Under the pieces are notes generated by a model. It had not been told where the DNA came from. It saw nothing but the letters and a program-made list of their open reading frames with translations, and did not search any database. From Azotobacter vinelandii CA (GTDB lineage Bacteria; Pseudomonadota; Gammaproteobacteria; Pseudomonadales; Pseudomonadaceae): a stretch of 64,000 nt of DNA. The position numbers and the translations under genes were made by a program. The first letter of the stretch is position 1. Every line of letters begins with the position of its first letter. Location: NCBI RefSeq assembly GCF_000380335.1, contig NC_021149.1:3090501-3154500 (forward strand), in the 5' to 3' direction. This document shows positions 1-11,186 of the stretch, one piece after another.

Positions 1-1
1 C

Positions 2-703
2 CGGCTGTTCGAGCGCTTCGATCGTCCCTGCTGGCCGGAACTGCGCCGCCTGCTGGCCGTCGGCCTGCCGATCGGCGTGGCGGTGTTCGCCGAAGCGAGC
101 ATCTTCTCGGTGATCGCCCTGCTGATCGGTGGCCTGGGCGCCCAGGTGGTCGCCGGGCACCAGATCGCCCTGAATTTCTCCGGCCTGGTGTTCATGGTCC
201 CCTACTCCCTGGGCATGGCGGTCACCGTTCGCGTCGGCCATGCCCTGGGCCGCGGCAGTCCCCGCGACGCCCGCTTCAGCGCCGGCACGGGGATAATCGC
301 AGCGCTCGGCTTCGCCACCCTCGCCGCCGGCCTCATGCTGCTGCTGCGCGAGCGGATTCCCCACATCTACAGCAGCGACCCGGCGGTGATCGCCATCGCC
401 AGCAGCCTGCTCCTCTATTCCGCGCTCTTCCAGTTCTCCGACGCCATCCAGGTGACCGCCGCCGGCGCCCTGCGCGGTTACCAGGACACCCGCGCGATCA
501 TGTCGATCACCCTGCTCGCCTACTGGGGAGTCGGCCTGCCGATCGGTTACGGCCTCGGCCTGGGCGGATGGCTCGATGAGTCCAGCGGCCCGCGCGGGCT
601 CTGGCAGGGCATGGTGATCGGCCTGAGCTGCGCCGCCCTCCTGCTGGGCGCACGCCTGATCCGCAGCGCACGCCGGCACATTCACGGACCCGCCGCGGCT
701 TGA
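2..703 (+). CDS. MATE-family multidrug efflux protein (3' part)
   Basis: The reading frame is open from the first bases of the window, so the true start lies upstream and only about 233 C-terminal residues are visible. They contain repeated hydrophobic segments and the MATE-type stretch around AGHQIALNFSGLVFMVPYSL, then the second-half pattern seen in NorM/PmpM proteins. The family exports cationic drugs and dyes across the inner membrane using a Na+ or H+ gradient. A GTG inside the frame at 77 is not the start, because conserved sequence continues upstream of it. It is followed by a long non-coding region and appears unrelated to the polysaccharide genes beyond. Confidence 0.85.
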   Translation, partial: RLFERFDRPCWPELRRLLAVGLPIGVAVFAEASIFSVIALLIGGLGAQVVAGHQIALNFSGLVFMVPYSLGMAVTVRVGHALGRGSPRDARFSAGTGIIAALGFATLAAGLMLLLRERIPHIYSSDPAVIAIASSLLLYSALFQFSDAIQVTAAGALRGYQDTRAIMSITLLAYWGVGLPIGYGLGLGGWLDESSGPRGLWQGMVIGLSCAALLLGARLIRSARRHIHGPAAA

Positions 704-1481
704 ACCGGCCTCCTGCACGCTCCACCGCCCGTATCGGCATCACCCGCTCATCGCGCTGACGCCAGTCGTCGGCGACCTCGTTCAAGATGTCAGTAAAACG
801 TTTCGTTCACGGCCGAAGCGGACAAAGCTTTTCGCCGACGAAAGTGCACTTAATTTAAATAACCATGGAAAACCAACCGGCGACTTGAGCGGACGGCAGC
901 GTAACAACGGGAAACTTCATCTTATCTCCGAAAAGCGACCGCCTATCGGTTGACGGATGAACATGACAATCCTGTAAAAAACCCTGAACTACACTTTGCC
1001 ACTTCTGCATGGATTACTTCGTTGCGGTTCGGCAAAGTAACATTAACTCGCTAGCAGCAATCGAACGGGAATGACCATAGCGAAGCCATAAATATATAAA
1101 TATAAAAACATGGAAATCCACGAAGTACCCTGCTGTTGTTCGCACGGTGGATCGAGTGCCGAGCAAGCATTCCGGCGATGAACATGACCGAAAGACCGGA
1201 CGCCAGCCCGTACGAGGCGGTGTACAGGCGGTTCGCGCGTCCCGGAATGGCTGTTTGCTCGTCTTCAGGAGGCCGACGCCAAATCCTGGGGCGGTAGCGT
1301 ACCCGAACGGGAAAGAACGCCAGCATACATATCGCGAAACCACGAAAACATCGTCTCGCTCGTCCCGGAAAGTTTCGATGACTGACAATGGAAAGTCCGC
1401 CACGGACTTCAACTGAAGCATCTGCAATTGTCGACACCGATCTTTCCATACTCTGCCGCCCCAACTCCGGAAGCATACAAA
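704..1481 (+). other. Long leader/intergenic region before the polysaccharide locus
   Basis: About 780 bases separate the efflux gene from the first polysaccharide gene. The stretch from roughly 780 to 1140 is clearly richer in A and T than the flanks. Short open frames occur on both strands, but none resembles a known family or has a convincing ribosome binding site. The size and composition suggest a regulatory region with promoter elements and a long 5' untranslated leader for the plus-strand operon. Confidence 0.5.
950..978 (+). promoter_or_regulatory. Candidate sigma-70-type promoter for the polysaccharide operon
   Basis: TTGACG at 950-955 is followed after 17 bases by TGTAAA at 973-978, a fair match to -35 and -10 elements in the AT-richer part of the leader region. 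If used, it would leave an untranslated leader of about 500 bases before the phosphatase gene. This is a motif match only; other promoters in the region are equally possible. Confidence 0.3.
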
Positions 1482-1928
1482 GTGCTCGAACGGATATTGA
1501 TCGTCTGCATCGGCAACATATGTCGAAGTCCCAGTGCCCAGGCATTGATGAGCGAAGCGCTATCCCACGACAAGCGAACCGTGAGAATCGATTCCGCCGG
1601 TCTGGCGGCACGGGTCGGCCTGCCGATGGAACCCACCGCCCGCGCGGTACTGCTCGAACACCGGCACCGTCCACCCACACACCGGGCCTGCCAACTGGAG
1701 CGCAGCATGCTGCAACAGGCCGATCTGGTGCTGGTCATGGAGCGCCAACACCTCGACAGCATCTACCGGATCGCCCCCGAGGCGCGCGGCAAGACCTTCC
1801 TGCTGGGCAAATGGCAGGACGAAGCGGAAATCCAGGACCCCTTCCGCCGGGATCGGACGGCCTTCGAACAGGCCTACCGACAGATTCGCACGGCCGTCGA
1901 GGCATGGACCGTGCGCCTGAGCCATTGA
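1482..1928 (+). CDS. wzb: Low-molecular-weight protein-tyrosine phosphatase (Wzb-type)
   Basis: Cytoplasmic phosphatase expected to dephosphorylate the neighbouring Wzc-type kinase, a cycle needed for capsule or exopolysaccharide polymerisation in group 1 systems. The catalytic P-loop CX5R is at residues 9-15 (CIGNICR) and the general-acid loop DPF starts at Asp119. At about 148 aa it has the usual family length. The frame is open further upstream with a TTG at 1428, but GTG at 1482 is preferred because a GGAAG ribosome binding site precedes it by about 8 bases and the family begins just before the P-loop. It lies 32 bases before the kinase gene. Confidence 0.85.
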   Translation: MLERILIVCIGNICRSPSAQALMSEALSHDKRTVRIDSAGLAARVGLPMEPTARAVLLEHRHRPPTHRACQLERSMLQQADLVLVMERQHLDSIYRIAPEARGKTFLLGKWQDEAEIQDPFRRDRTAFEQAYRQIRTAVEAWTVRLSH

Positions 1929-1960
1929 CTGCCGGAGCGCCTCCTCCAGGGAACCTCCCC

Positions 1961-4165
1961 ATGCACCCCACTTCCATATCCAGCCGGCAAGACCGCGAGG
2001 AAGCCGGCATCGACCTGCGCAAGTTGCTCGGCGCCCTGCTCGACCACAAGTGGCCGATCCTCGGCCTGACCCTCCTGTTCTTCCTGGGCGGCACCCTCTA
2101 CGGCCTGTTCGCCACACCGATCCACCGCACCAGCGCCCTGGTTCAGATCGAGAAGAAAAGCGGCACCGTTCCGGGACTGGAGATGGGGGACTTCACCCAG
2201 GCCTCCAGCGCCAGGACGGAAATCGAACTGATCCGCTCGCGCAGCCTGATCGGCCAGGCGGTCGACAACCTGCACCTCGACGTCCGGGCCACGCCCCAGC
2301 GCTTTCCGCTGCTCGGCGACTACCTCGCCCGCCGCCACCGGGGCCCGGAGCCCGCGCCGCCCTTGCTCGGTCTGCAGGAATACGCCTGGGGGGGCGAGAA
2401 GATCGACATCCTGCGCTTCGAGGTCGAGCCGAGCCGGATCGGCAAGGCTTTCCTGCTCATCGCCGGGGAAGACGGCGCCTTCACCCTGCAGGAAAGCGAG
2501 GGCGAGCCGCTGCTGCGGGGACGGGTCGGCGAAGCCATCGAACGGAACGGCATCCGCCTGCAGATCCGCGAACTGCAGGCCCGGCCGGGTACCCGCTTCA
2601 CCCTGAAGAAGGCGAGCCGTTCGAGCACCGTGCGCAGTTACCGGAACGCCTTGCAGCTCACCGAACTGGGCACCGACACCGGCCTGATCACCGTGGCCAT
2701 GGAACACCCCGACCCCGAGCACGCCAGCCGAGTGGTGGACGAGATCGGCCGCCTGTTCGTCCGCCAGAATATCGAACGCATGTCCGCCGAGGCCAACGGC
2801 AGCCTGGAGTTCGTCCGCAGCCAGTTGCCGGAAGTGCGACGCGAACTGGACCAGGCCGAAGGCGCCCTGAACGACTACCGCAAGCGACACGGCTCCGTCG
2901 ATATCGCCATGGAAACCGGCACCGTGCTCAGCCAGGCCGTCGACCTGGAAACGCGGATCTCGGAACTGAGGATGCAGCAGGCCGAACTCGACCGCCGCTT
3001 CACCCCCGAGCACCCGGCCTACAAGACCCTGCTGCTACAGATCCAGGGCCTGACCCAGCGCAAGAACGAAATCGCCAGAAGGGTGCAGAGCTTGCCGGAA
3101 ACTCAGCAGGAACTCCTGCGCCTGTCGCGCGACGTGCAGGTCGGCACCACTATCTACACCCAATTGCTGAACAAGGCCCAGGAACTGGATCTGGTCCGCG
3201 CCGGCACCATCGGCAACGTGCGCATCGTCGATCCGGCGGTCATCGACGGCGGCCCGGTCGCCCCGAACAAGAGCCTCATCCAGGTGCTCGCCACCCTGGC
3301 CGGAGCGCTGCTGGCGATCGGCTTCGTGCTGCTGCGCCGCTTGCTCGATCCGGGCCTGGAAACCCCGGAAGCCATCGAACAACTGGGCCTGCCGGTGTAC
3401 GCGGCGGTACCCTTCAGCGCCCACCAGGTCCATGCCAAAATCCGCCGCCGCCTGCCGGCCGGCGATCCCGCCATCTCGCCGCTGCTCGCTCTCGGCCACC
3501 CGAACGATCCGGCGGTGGAAGCCCTGCGCAGCCTGCGGACCAGCCTGCACTTCATCACGCTGGGCGCCCAGGACAACCGCCTGGTGATTTCCGGTCCCGG
3601 CCCGCAGGCGGGCAAGAGCTTCATCTGCGCCAACCTGGCCGCCGTCGTCGCCCAGGCCGGCAAGCGCGTGCTGCTGATCGACGTGGACATGCGCAAGGGC
3701 CACCTGCACAAGCTGCTCGGCATGCCGGCGAGCCCGGGGCTGGCGGAGCTGCTCGGCGGGCACTGCACGCTCGCCGACGCGCTCCACCCGACCCCGCTCG
3801 AAGGCCTGTTCCTGCTGCCACGGGGCCAGCTCCCGCCGAATCCCTCGGAGCTGCTGATGCGCCCCGAGTTCGCGGCCACCCTCGAACAGGCCAGCGCGAG
3901 CCACGACCTGGTCATCCTCGACACCCCGCCGCTGCTGGCCGTCACCGACGCCGCCATCGTCGGCCGGCAAGCGGCCACCACGCTGATCGTGACCCGCTTC
4001 GGCGTGAGCTCCGCCCACGAAATCGAGATGACCGTCAGGCGCTTCGCGCAGAGCGGCATCGAAATCAAGGGCGCCATCCTCAATGGCCTGGAAAAGCGCG
4101 CCGCCACCTACGGCTACGGCCACGCCGCCTACCACCACTACGAGTACAAGTCGGACAACGCCTGA
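1961..4165 (+). CDS. wzc: Wzc-type polysaccharide co-polymerase / tyrosine autokinase
   Basis: Inner-membrane protein of 734 aa that controls polymer length and export together with a Wza-type channel. The N-terminal Wzz domain begins with a transmembrane segment near residues 28-50. A second transmembrane segment (about 435-455) precedes the cytoplasmic BY-kinase domain. That domain shows Walker A (GPGPQAGKS, about 545-553), Walker A' ([10 protein letters not shown], from about 571) and Walker B (VILDTPP, from about 651). The C-terminus carries the expected tyrosine cluster: Tyr717, 719, 724, 727 and 729. The start at 1961 has CCAGGGA upstream; the frame is open further 5' but overlaps the phosphatase gene there. 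Unusually, its Wza partner is about 27 kb away. Confidence 0.92.
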   Translation: MHPTSISSRQDREEAGIDLRKLLGALLDHKWPILGLTLLFFLGGTLYGLFATPIHRTSALVQIEKKSGTVPGLEMGDFTQASSARTEIELIRSRSLIGQAVDNLHLDVRATPQRFPLLGDYLARRHRGPEPAPPLLGLQEYAWGGEKIDILRFEVEPSRIGKAFLLIAGEDGAFTLQESEGEPLLRGRVGEAIERNGIRLQIRELQARPGTRFTLKKASRSSTVRSYRNALQLTELGTDTGLITVAMEHPDPEHASRVVDEIGRLFVRQNIERMSAEANGSLEFVRSQLPEVRRELDQAEGALNDYRKRHGSVDIAMETGTVLSQAVDLETRISELRMQQAELDRRFTPEHPAYKTLLLQIQGLTQRKNEIARRVQSLPETQQELLRLSRDVQVGTTIYTQLLNKAQELDLVRAGTIGNVRIVDPAVIDGGPVAPNKSLIQVLATLAGALLAIGFVLLRRLLDPGLETPEAIEQLGLPVYAAVPFSAHQVHAKIRRRLPAGDPAISPLLALGHPNDPAVEALRSLRTSLHFITLGAQDNRLVISGPGPQAGKSFICANLAAVVAQAGKRVLLIDVDMRKGHLHKLLGMPASPGLAELLGGHCTLADALHPTPLEGLFLLPRGQLPPNPSELLMRPEFAATLEQASASHDLVILDTPPLLAVTDAAIVGRQAATTLIVTRFGVSSAHEIEMTVRRFAQSGIEIKGAILNGLEKRAATYGYGHAAYHHYEYKSDNA

Positions 4166-4219
4166 GCCGTTGCCGGACCGGGAGTCCCTTCCACCCAGCC
4201 GATCGTTACGGGCATCGCC

Positions 4220-5493
<1,274 letters not shown>

Positions 5494-5497
<4 letters not shown>

Positions 5498-6597
5498 CAC
5501 GCTACCAACGCCTGCTCCACGACCTGCCGCAAACGCCCGCCACCTGGCTGATCACCGGGGTGGCCGGGTTCATCGGCTCAAACCTGCTGGAAACCCTGCT
5601 CGGACTCGACCAGTGGGTGGTGGGCCTGGACAACTTCTCCACTGGCCACCCGCACAATCTGGAAGAGGTCCGCCAAAGGACTTCCGCGCCGCGCTGGGCC
5701 AGGTTCCAGCTCATCCGCGGCGATATCCGCGAGTTGCACGACTGCCGCCAGGCGATGACCTTCGCGGCGGTCGTGCCGGGCTGCCGGCCCCGGCCGGTCG
5801 AGCACGTCCTCCACCAGGCGGCCCTCGGCTCGGTGCCGCGCTCGCTGGAAGACCCCATCGCCACCAACGCCAGCAATGTCGACGGCTTCCTCAACATCCT
5901 GGTGGCCGCCCGCGATGCCGGGGTCAAGAGCTTCACCTACGCCGCCAGCAGCGCCGCCTACGGCGACCACCCCGGTCTGCCGAAGATCGAGGACATCGTC
6001 GGTCGGCCGCTCTCCCCCTATGCGGTGAGCAAGTACGTCAACGAACTGTACGCCGACGCTTTCGCCCGCAACTACGGGCTGCACAGCATCGGTCTGCGTT
6101 ACTTCAACGTCTTCGGCAAGCACCAGGACCCGGAGGGCGCCTATGCCGCGGTGATCCCGAAATGGATCGCGGCAATGCTGCGCGACGAGGAGGTGTTCAT
6201 CGACGGCGATGGCAGCACCAGCCGCGACTTCTGCCACGTCGACAACGCCGTGCAGGCCAACCTGCTCGCCGCCTGCGCCGAAGCCCGCGCGCGCAATCAG
6301 GTCTACAACATCGCCGTCGGCGAACGCAGCACGCTCCAGCAGTTGTTCCAGGCGTTGCGCCAGAGCCTGGCGAAAAACGGCGTGCGCTACGGCCGGGCGC
6401 CGCTCCATCGAGATTTCCGTCCGGGAGACGTACGCCATTCCCTGGCGGACATCGGCAAGGCGCGGCGCCTGCTGGGCTACCTCCCGCAATACGACCTGCG
6501 GACCGGCATCGCCCAGGCGATGCCCTGGTACATCGCCCGGAACCCGACGTCGGTGTCTTCGTCGTCCGCGCCGGCGCAATTCGCTGCGCAACGGTGA
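5494..6597 (+). CDS. UDP-N-acetylglucosamine 4-epimerase (WbpP/TviC-type)
   Basis: Extended short-chain dehydrogenase/epimerase of 367 aa. The NAD-binding motif GVAGFIGS is at residues 22-29, and the catalytic YxxxK (YAVSK) at Tyr176-Lys180 follows the family signature [15 protein letters not shown]. The [11 protein letters not shown] stretch is typical of WbpP-like enzymes, which interconvert UDP-GlcNAc and UDP-GalNAc or their acids. It overlaps the upstream dehydrogenase by four bases (ATGA). A short extra stretch around residues 88-105 precedes HQAALGS. The last 15 or so residues are serine/alanine rich and not conserved in appearance. A long repeat begins at its stop codon. Confidence 0.9.
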
Positions 6598-7256
6598 AAG
6601 TTGTGTGAGCCTCGGCATAGCTGTTTGCCGAGTGGCCGGATACCTTCTGTTTCGGCCCCCCGGCCGAGTCACTTTTTCTTGTCTGGCCAAGAAAAAGTAA
6701 CCCAAAAGAAGGCCACCCCCTCATCCGGCCCTGCGCTTCGCTCCGGGTTCCCTCCCTACATCGCCGTTCCAGGGGCCCGCCGCGAAGGGCCATCCATGGC
6801 CCATCGCGGCTCTCGCGGCATCCTTGCCGCTCGACCCCTTCCACGACGATTCCGCTCGGCCTCCTGAAGGGGGCATCCGGCGCGGCCTGGCAGGCCGTGC
6901 CGCAAGAAGGGCAAAAGTGCCTTCAGGCAGCTCGGAACCGACTCCCGTTCAGGAGGCCGAGCGCAGGTGTCGCGGAGGGGGACGCGAGGCAGGACGCCGA
7001 GCGAGTCGCGAAGGGACAGGGACGTCCCTTCGCGACGTGCCCCCGGAGCGGCACCGGAGCGAGGGAACCCCGGCGCAGCCGGGGCCGAATGATCGGGCGC
7101 GCTTTCTCTTTGGTTACTTTCTCTTTCGCGCGAGCAAAGAGAAAGTGACTCGGCCGGGGGGCCGAAACAGGGAGTGTCCGGCCCCTCGGCAAGCAGCCGA
7201 TGCACCGGATCTGGAGACCACGCCGAAACGGACCAGGCACACAACTTTTCCAGTCC
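6591..7256. repeat. Large inverted-end repeat, copy A
   Basis: This non-coding segment of about 666 bp recurs in the same orientation at 22711-23376. Its ends are inverted repeats: GAAAGTTGTGTG near 6596 pairs with CACACAACTTTTC near 7238-7250. The next ~45 bases, through the G-C-rich TTTCGGCCCCCCGGCCG, also recur inverted at the other end. Each side carries a long A/T-rich hairpin (ACTTTTTCTTG and CAAGAAAAAGT around 6671-6698; ACTTTCTCTTT and AAAGAGAAAGT around 7118-7148) that could stop transcription. It separates the dehydrogenase/epimerase genes from the ABC flippase operon. Short open frames inside it look spurious. Confidence 0.85.
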
Positions 7257-7332
7257 GATATCAGGCGGGCATTCCACACGACTCTCCCGATCCTTTCCAT
7301 CAGCCACCGACCATCCGAACGAGCCCTTGCCC

Positions 7333-9174
7333 ATGCGCGATACCACTCCTTCGCTGAGCCGCATCCTCGGCAGCCTCCATGCCCATCTGTCCAGACGCCG
7401 GCGCGTGCAGGTGCTCGCCCTGATCCTGCTCATGCTGGCGGGTATCGTGGCCGAGCTGGCGACCTTCGGCGCCATCATCCCCCTGCTCACGCTCCTGGCC
7501 AATCCGCAGAAGGCGCTCGACTATCCGTTGCTGCAGCAACTGTTCAACCTGTTCGGCTGGCGGAACGAGAACATCCTCCTGCCCGCCACGGCGCTGTTCG
7601 GCGTGACGGCGGTACTCGCCGCCTGCGTCCGCATGCTACTGATCTGGGCCGGCAACAAGACCAGCTACGGCATCGGCTACGATCTGGGCGTCGAGGTCTA
7701 CCGGCGCACCCTGCTGCAGCCCTACCGCTACCACGTGGCGCGCAACACCAGCCAGATCATCGCCGGCATGGGCAAGGTCCAGAGCGTGGTCAGCGGCCTG
7801 CTGATGCCGCTGCTCAACACCCTGATCGCCATCCTGATGACCTCGGCGATCTTCGTCGCCCTGGTCCTGATCGATCCGCTGGTCGCCTGCGCCGCCGGCG
7901 TCCTGTTCAGCCTGCTGTACCTGCTGATCAGCCTGGGCACCCGGCGCAAGCTGCGCCAGAACGGCCGGATCATCGCCCAGGCGCACAACGTGCGGGTCCA
8001 GGCCATCCAGGAAGGACTCGGCGGCATCCGCGACATCCTGATCGACGGCACCCAGGAGCTTTACGTCAAACGCTTCCGCAAGGTCGACGCCGACCTGCGC
8101 AAGGCGCAGGTCGTCAACTCCTTTCTCGGCACGGCGCCGCGCTACCTGATCGAAGCCATCGGCATGCTTTCCATCGCCGTGCTGGCCTACACGCTGAGCC
8201 GCCGCGAAGGCGGCCTGAGCGCCGCCCTGCCGGTGCTCGGCGCCCTGGCCATCGGCGCGCAGCGCCTGCTGCCGCAGATGCAGCAGATCTACCACGGCTG
8301 GTCGACCATCATGGGCAACCGGGGCAACATCGAAGACGTCCTGGAACTGCTCGAACAGCCGATTCCGCCCGAGTACCGGAACCCCCTCCCGGCGCGGCCG
8401 ATGGCCTTCGAACGGAGCATCGAGCTGCGCGACATCGGCTTCCGCTACGCCAGCGACGGGCCGGAAGTGCTCCACCACCTGAACCTGGAAATCGCCAAGG
8501 GCAGCCGCGTCGGCTTCGTCGGCAAGACCGGCAGCGGCAAGAGCACCACCCTGGACCTGCTCATGGGCCTGCTGGAGCCGGTCGGCGGCGACATCCTCAT
8601 CGACGGCGTCGCCCTGACCCCGGCCAATCGGCGCGACTGGCAGGCGCACATCGCCCACGTGCCGCAGAGCATCTACCTGGCCGACGCCTCGATCGCCGAG
8701 AACATCGCCTTCGGCGTCGAGCGGCGCCACCTGGACCGGGAGCGCCTGCGCGAGGCCGCGCGCAAGGCGCACATCGCCGAGTTCATCGAGGGTCTGGCGG
8801 AACAGTACGACACCCGGATCGGCGAACGCGGCGTGCGCCTGTCCGGCGGCCAGCGCCAGCGCATCGGCATCGCCCGGGCGCTCTACAAGCGGGCCGACGT
8901 GCTGATCTTCGACGAAGCCACCAGCGCCCTGGACAGCGTCACCGAAAGCGCCGTGATGGAGGCCATCCGCGACCTCGGGCCGGAGCTGACCGTACTGATC
9001 ATCGCCCACCGCACCTCGACCCTGAGCGATTGCGACTGCATCTACGAACTCGCCGGCGGCCGCCTGCTGCACGGCGCAAGCCATCCCCGGGTCCGCCGCG
9101 CGCCCCCCGCGCCGCAGGCGGAACCGGCCGCGACCGGCAAGACGCATTCGATGCAGGGCGAGCGATCCCCATGA
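7333..9174 (+). CDS. ABC exporter / lipid-linked oligosaccharide flippase (PglK/MsbA-like)
   Basis: Half-size ABC exporter of 613 aa, with an N-terminal transmembrane domain (about six segments within residues 20-320) fused to an ATPase domain. Walker A GKTGSGKST starts near residue 397, the Q-loop HVPQS follows, the signature LSGGQRQR starts at about 503, Walker B VLIFDEATSALD at about 523, and the H-loop is IIAHR. PglK-type proteins flip undecaprenyl-linked glycans across the inner membrane. The PglC/D/E/F-like genes downstream favour that role over lipid A export. No Wzx-type flippase is seen in the locus. The frame is open upstream into the repeat, but ATG 7333 gives the normal N-terminus. 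It overlaps the next gene by four bases. Confidence 0.85.
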   Translation: MRDTTPSLSRILGSLHAHLSRRRRVQVLALILLMLAGIVAELATFGAIIPLLTLLANPQKALDYPLLQQLFNLFGWRNENILLPATALFGVTAVLAACVRMLLIWAGNKTSYGIGYDLGVEVYRRTLLQPYRYHVARNTSQIIAGMGKVQSVVSGLLMPLLNTLIAILMTSAIFVALVLIDPLVACAAGVLFSLLYLLISLGTRRKLRQNGRIIAQAHNVRVQAIQEGLGGIRDILIDGTQELYVKRFRKVDADLRKAQVVNSFLGTAPRYLIEAIGMLSIAVLAYTLSRREGGLSAALPVLGALAIGAQRLLPQMQQIYHGWSTIMGNRGNIEDVLELLEQPIPPEYRNPLPARPMAFERSIELRDIGFRYASDGPEVLHHLNLEIAKGSRVGFVGKTGSGKSTTLDLLMGLLEPVGGDILIDGVALTPANRRDWQAHIAHVPQSIYLADASIAENIAFGVERRHLDRERLREAARKAHIAEFIEGLAEQYDTRIGERGVRLSGGQRQRIGIARALYKRADVLIFDEATSALDSVTESAVMEAIRDLGPELTVLIIAHRTSTLSDCDCIYELAGGRLLHGASHPRVRRAPPAPQAEPAATGKTHSMQGERSP

Positions 9175-10136
9175 ATTTCATTTCCTACGCCGAACTCAGC
9201 GACGACATCCGCAGCAACCTGCACCGGCTGCACGACAGGCGGATCGACCTGGTGGTGGGCATTCCGCGCAGCGGCATGATCCCCGCCTACATGATCGCCC
9301 TGTACCTGAACCTGGGCTGCCTCGACCTGGAATCGTTCTGCCGCAACGAAAGCCCCGCCAACGGTGGCACGCGCAGCCCCGGCAAGCCCCTGGCCCGGGC
9401 CTGGGACGCGCGGACCGTATTGCTGGTGGACGACAGCATCGCCTCGGGCAAATCCATGCGCGCGGCCGTCGAACGGCTGCCCGAGGCGTTCGCCGGCAAG
9501 GTGATCCGCATGGCCGTCTACTCGTCCTCGATGGCGCCCGCCGAGGTCGATCTCCATTTCAGGCACCTGGGCTGGCCGCGCCTCTTCGAATGGAACATCT
9601 ACCACCACGGCATCCTGGTCCGCACCTGCATCGACATCGACGGCGTGCTGTGCGTGAGCCCGACGCCGGAGCAGAGCCGGGACCGCGAGCGCTACCTGGA
9701 TTGCCTGCGCAACGCCAGGCCGCTGATCCTGCCCTCCGGCAGGGTCCACTCCATCGTCAGCGGCCGGCCGGAGGCGTACCGCCAGGAAACCGAAGCCTGG
9801 CTGGAAAAACACGGCATCCGCTGCGAGCGGCTGATCCTGCTCGGCCCGGCGGAACACGAGGACGGCTTCGCCGCCCCATGCGGTCCCGGCAAGGCCGCCT
9901 ATTACCGGGCAGAGGCCGGGCTGGACCTTTTCCTGGAGGGCGACCCCGACCAGGCGCTCGATATCGCCAGGGCGACGGGCAAGCCGGTGTTCTGCGTCGG
10001 CAACAACAGGATCTATCAGGCCGGCCCCTGGCGAGCCCTTTTCAGGAACCCGCGCTGGCTCCTGCGCAGCAGCCTCAAGAAACTCAACCAATCGATGCCG
10101 AGTGCCCTGAAAAGACGGCCGCAGAAGCCGGGTTAG
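9171..10136 (+). CDS. Phosphoribosyltransferase-HAD fusion protein
   Basis: A 321-aa protein with two parts. Residues 1-145 have a type I phosphoribosyltransferase fold, with VVGIPRSG at 28-35 and the PRPP-binding loop VLLVDDSIASGKS at 83-95 (acidic pair Asp87-Asp88). From about residue 150 a HAD-like phosphatase segment begins with the DxD motif CIDIDG (Asp155, Asp157), followed by SGRPEAYRQETEAWL. Neither the phosphate acceptor nor a nucleobase can be inferred. It overlaps the flippase gene (ATGA) and precedes a TupA-like ATP-grasp gene, so a role in decorating the glycan is plausible but unproven. A purine or pyrimidine salvage role is less likely in this context. Confidence 0.75.
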   Translation: MNFISYAELSDDIRSNLHRLHDRRIDLVVGIPRSGMIPAYMIALYLNLGCLDLESFCRNESPANGGTRSPGKPLARAWDARTVLLVDDSIASGKSMRAAVERLPEAFAGKVIRMAVYSSSMAPAEVDLHFRHLGWPRLFEWNIYHHGILVRTCIDIDGVLCVSPTPEQSRDRERYLDCLRNARPLILPSGRVHSIVSGRPEAYRQETEAWLEKHGIRCERLILLGPAEHEDGFAAPCGPGKAAYYRAEAGLDLFLEGDPDQALDIARATGKPVFCVGNNRIYQAGPWRALFRNPRWLLRSSLKKLNQSMPSALKRRPQKPG

Positions 10137-10148
10137 ACAAATTTCCCG

Positions 10149-11186
10149 ATGGAACAAGACGCCACATGGAGCAACGCCCTTCTTTCCACCATCATCAGTC
10201 GGTCAGGAATAATGCTCCCTCTCAAGGTTTCCGCCCTTTACAGGAAGATCCAGAAGCTGCTGGATCGGACATTGCCCGAACCGCTCTTCTATCAACGACG
10301 CTATTTCCTGCTGCACAAAAGATTCTGCAACTTCAGGAAACCCCGGCGCTTTTCCGAAAAGATATTCCACCGGATGCGCTATCCCGCGCCGGTGTTCTCC
10401 CTCCTGGCGGACAAGGTCCGCGCCAGGGAATACATAGAGAGAACGATCGGCGCCGAATATCTGGTGCCCTGCTATCTGGTCTGCGACCGGGTGACGACGC
10501 AAACCCTGGAAGGCCTGCCCGACAGCTTCGTGATGAAGGCCAACCACAGCTCGCGGCAGACCCGGATCGTCACCGACAAATCCCATGAGGACCCGGAAGT
10601 CCTGGCCCGCATCGCCAACGACTGGCTGAGAAAGGATTTTTCCCGGCAGGCCCGGGAAAAACATTACAGCGACATCCAGCCGAAGATCATTTTCGAGAAG
10701 GCCCTGCTCTGCAACGGCAAGCCTCCGGACGACTACAAGTTCAACATCTTCAACGGCGGGCCCGGCAACCGGCCCTACGTGTTCATACAGGTCATGCAGG
10801 GCCGTTTCGAAAAAAAACTGACGCAAAACCTGTTTCTCGAAGACTGGTCGATCGCCCCCTTCAGTCGGACCCAGAAGGACCCCAGCGACGACCCGCGACT
10901 ATCGGCCAGCCCAGCGGAACTGCCGGAAATGCTCGACATCGCGAAAAGGCTGTCGGCCCCCTTCGGTTACCTGCGGGTGGACTGCTACCGGCACGACGGA
11001 AAGATCTATGTCGGCGAACTGACCATCACCCCCGCCGCCGGCGCCTACCGCTTCCTGCCGCCCGAATGGGATCTGATCCTGGGCAGCAAGTTCGGCTGGC
11101 CCGAGAAACCGCCGCCGGCCTGGCCATCCGGAAAACTCTCGATCTGCCGTAAACCTGAAGCCGAAAAAGCCGAGGATCAACCATGA
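10149..11186 (+). CDS. TupA-like ATP-grasp polysaccharide-modification protein
   Basis: The protein of up to 345 aa matches the TupA-like ATP-grasp family. It shows the [11 protein letters not shown] start region, [11 protein letters not shown], a conserved [15 protein letters not shown] stretch, [10 protein letters not shown], and a C-terminal acid-rich [20 protein letters not shown]. TupA takes part in teichuronopeptide synthesis, where ATP-grasp enzymes join amino acids to uronic acids. By analogy this enzyme could amidate the uronic acids made by the dehydrogenases in the locus. ATG 10149 is the longest start; ATG 10212, with a weak AGGA just before it, is an alternative. The stop overlaps the UDP-glucose dehydrogenase start. 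Base composition is slightly more AT-rich than its neighbours. Confidence 0.78.
   Translation: MEQDATWSNALLSTIISRSGIMLPLKVSALYRKIQKLLDRTLPEPLFYQRRYFLLHKRFCNFRKPRRFSEKIFHRMRYPAPVFSLLADKVRAREYIERTIGAEYLVPCYLVCDRVTTQTLEGLPDSFVMKANHSSRQTRIVTDKSHEDPEVLARIANDWLRKDFSRQAREKHYSDIQPKIIFEKALLCNGKPPDDYKFNIFNGGPGNRPYVFIQVMQGRFEKKLTQNLFLEDWSIAPFSRTQKDPSDDPRLSASPAELPEMLDIAKRLSAPFGYLRVDCYRHDGKIYVGELTITPAAGAYRFLPPEWDLILGSKFGWPEKPPPAWPSGKLSICRKPEAEKAEDQP

Noticed and set aside
1014-1416. Short open frames on both strands in the leader region before the phosphatase gene.
   Set aside because: No ribosome binding site, no family similarity and AT-rich non-coding character; kept as an intergenic region.
1388-1960. 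An upstream extension of the Wzc-type frame.
   Set aside because: It overlaps the whole phosphatase gene and has no homology; ATG 1961 has its own ribosome binding site and the expected N-terminus.
6824-7357. Open frames within the repeat copies (also 22723-23496) that end in sequences such as VTFSWPDKKK.
   Set aside because: They lie within the non-coding inverted-end repeat, shift frame between copies, and resemble spurious proteins often predicted from such repeats.
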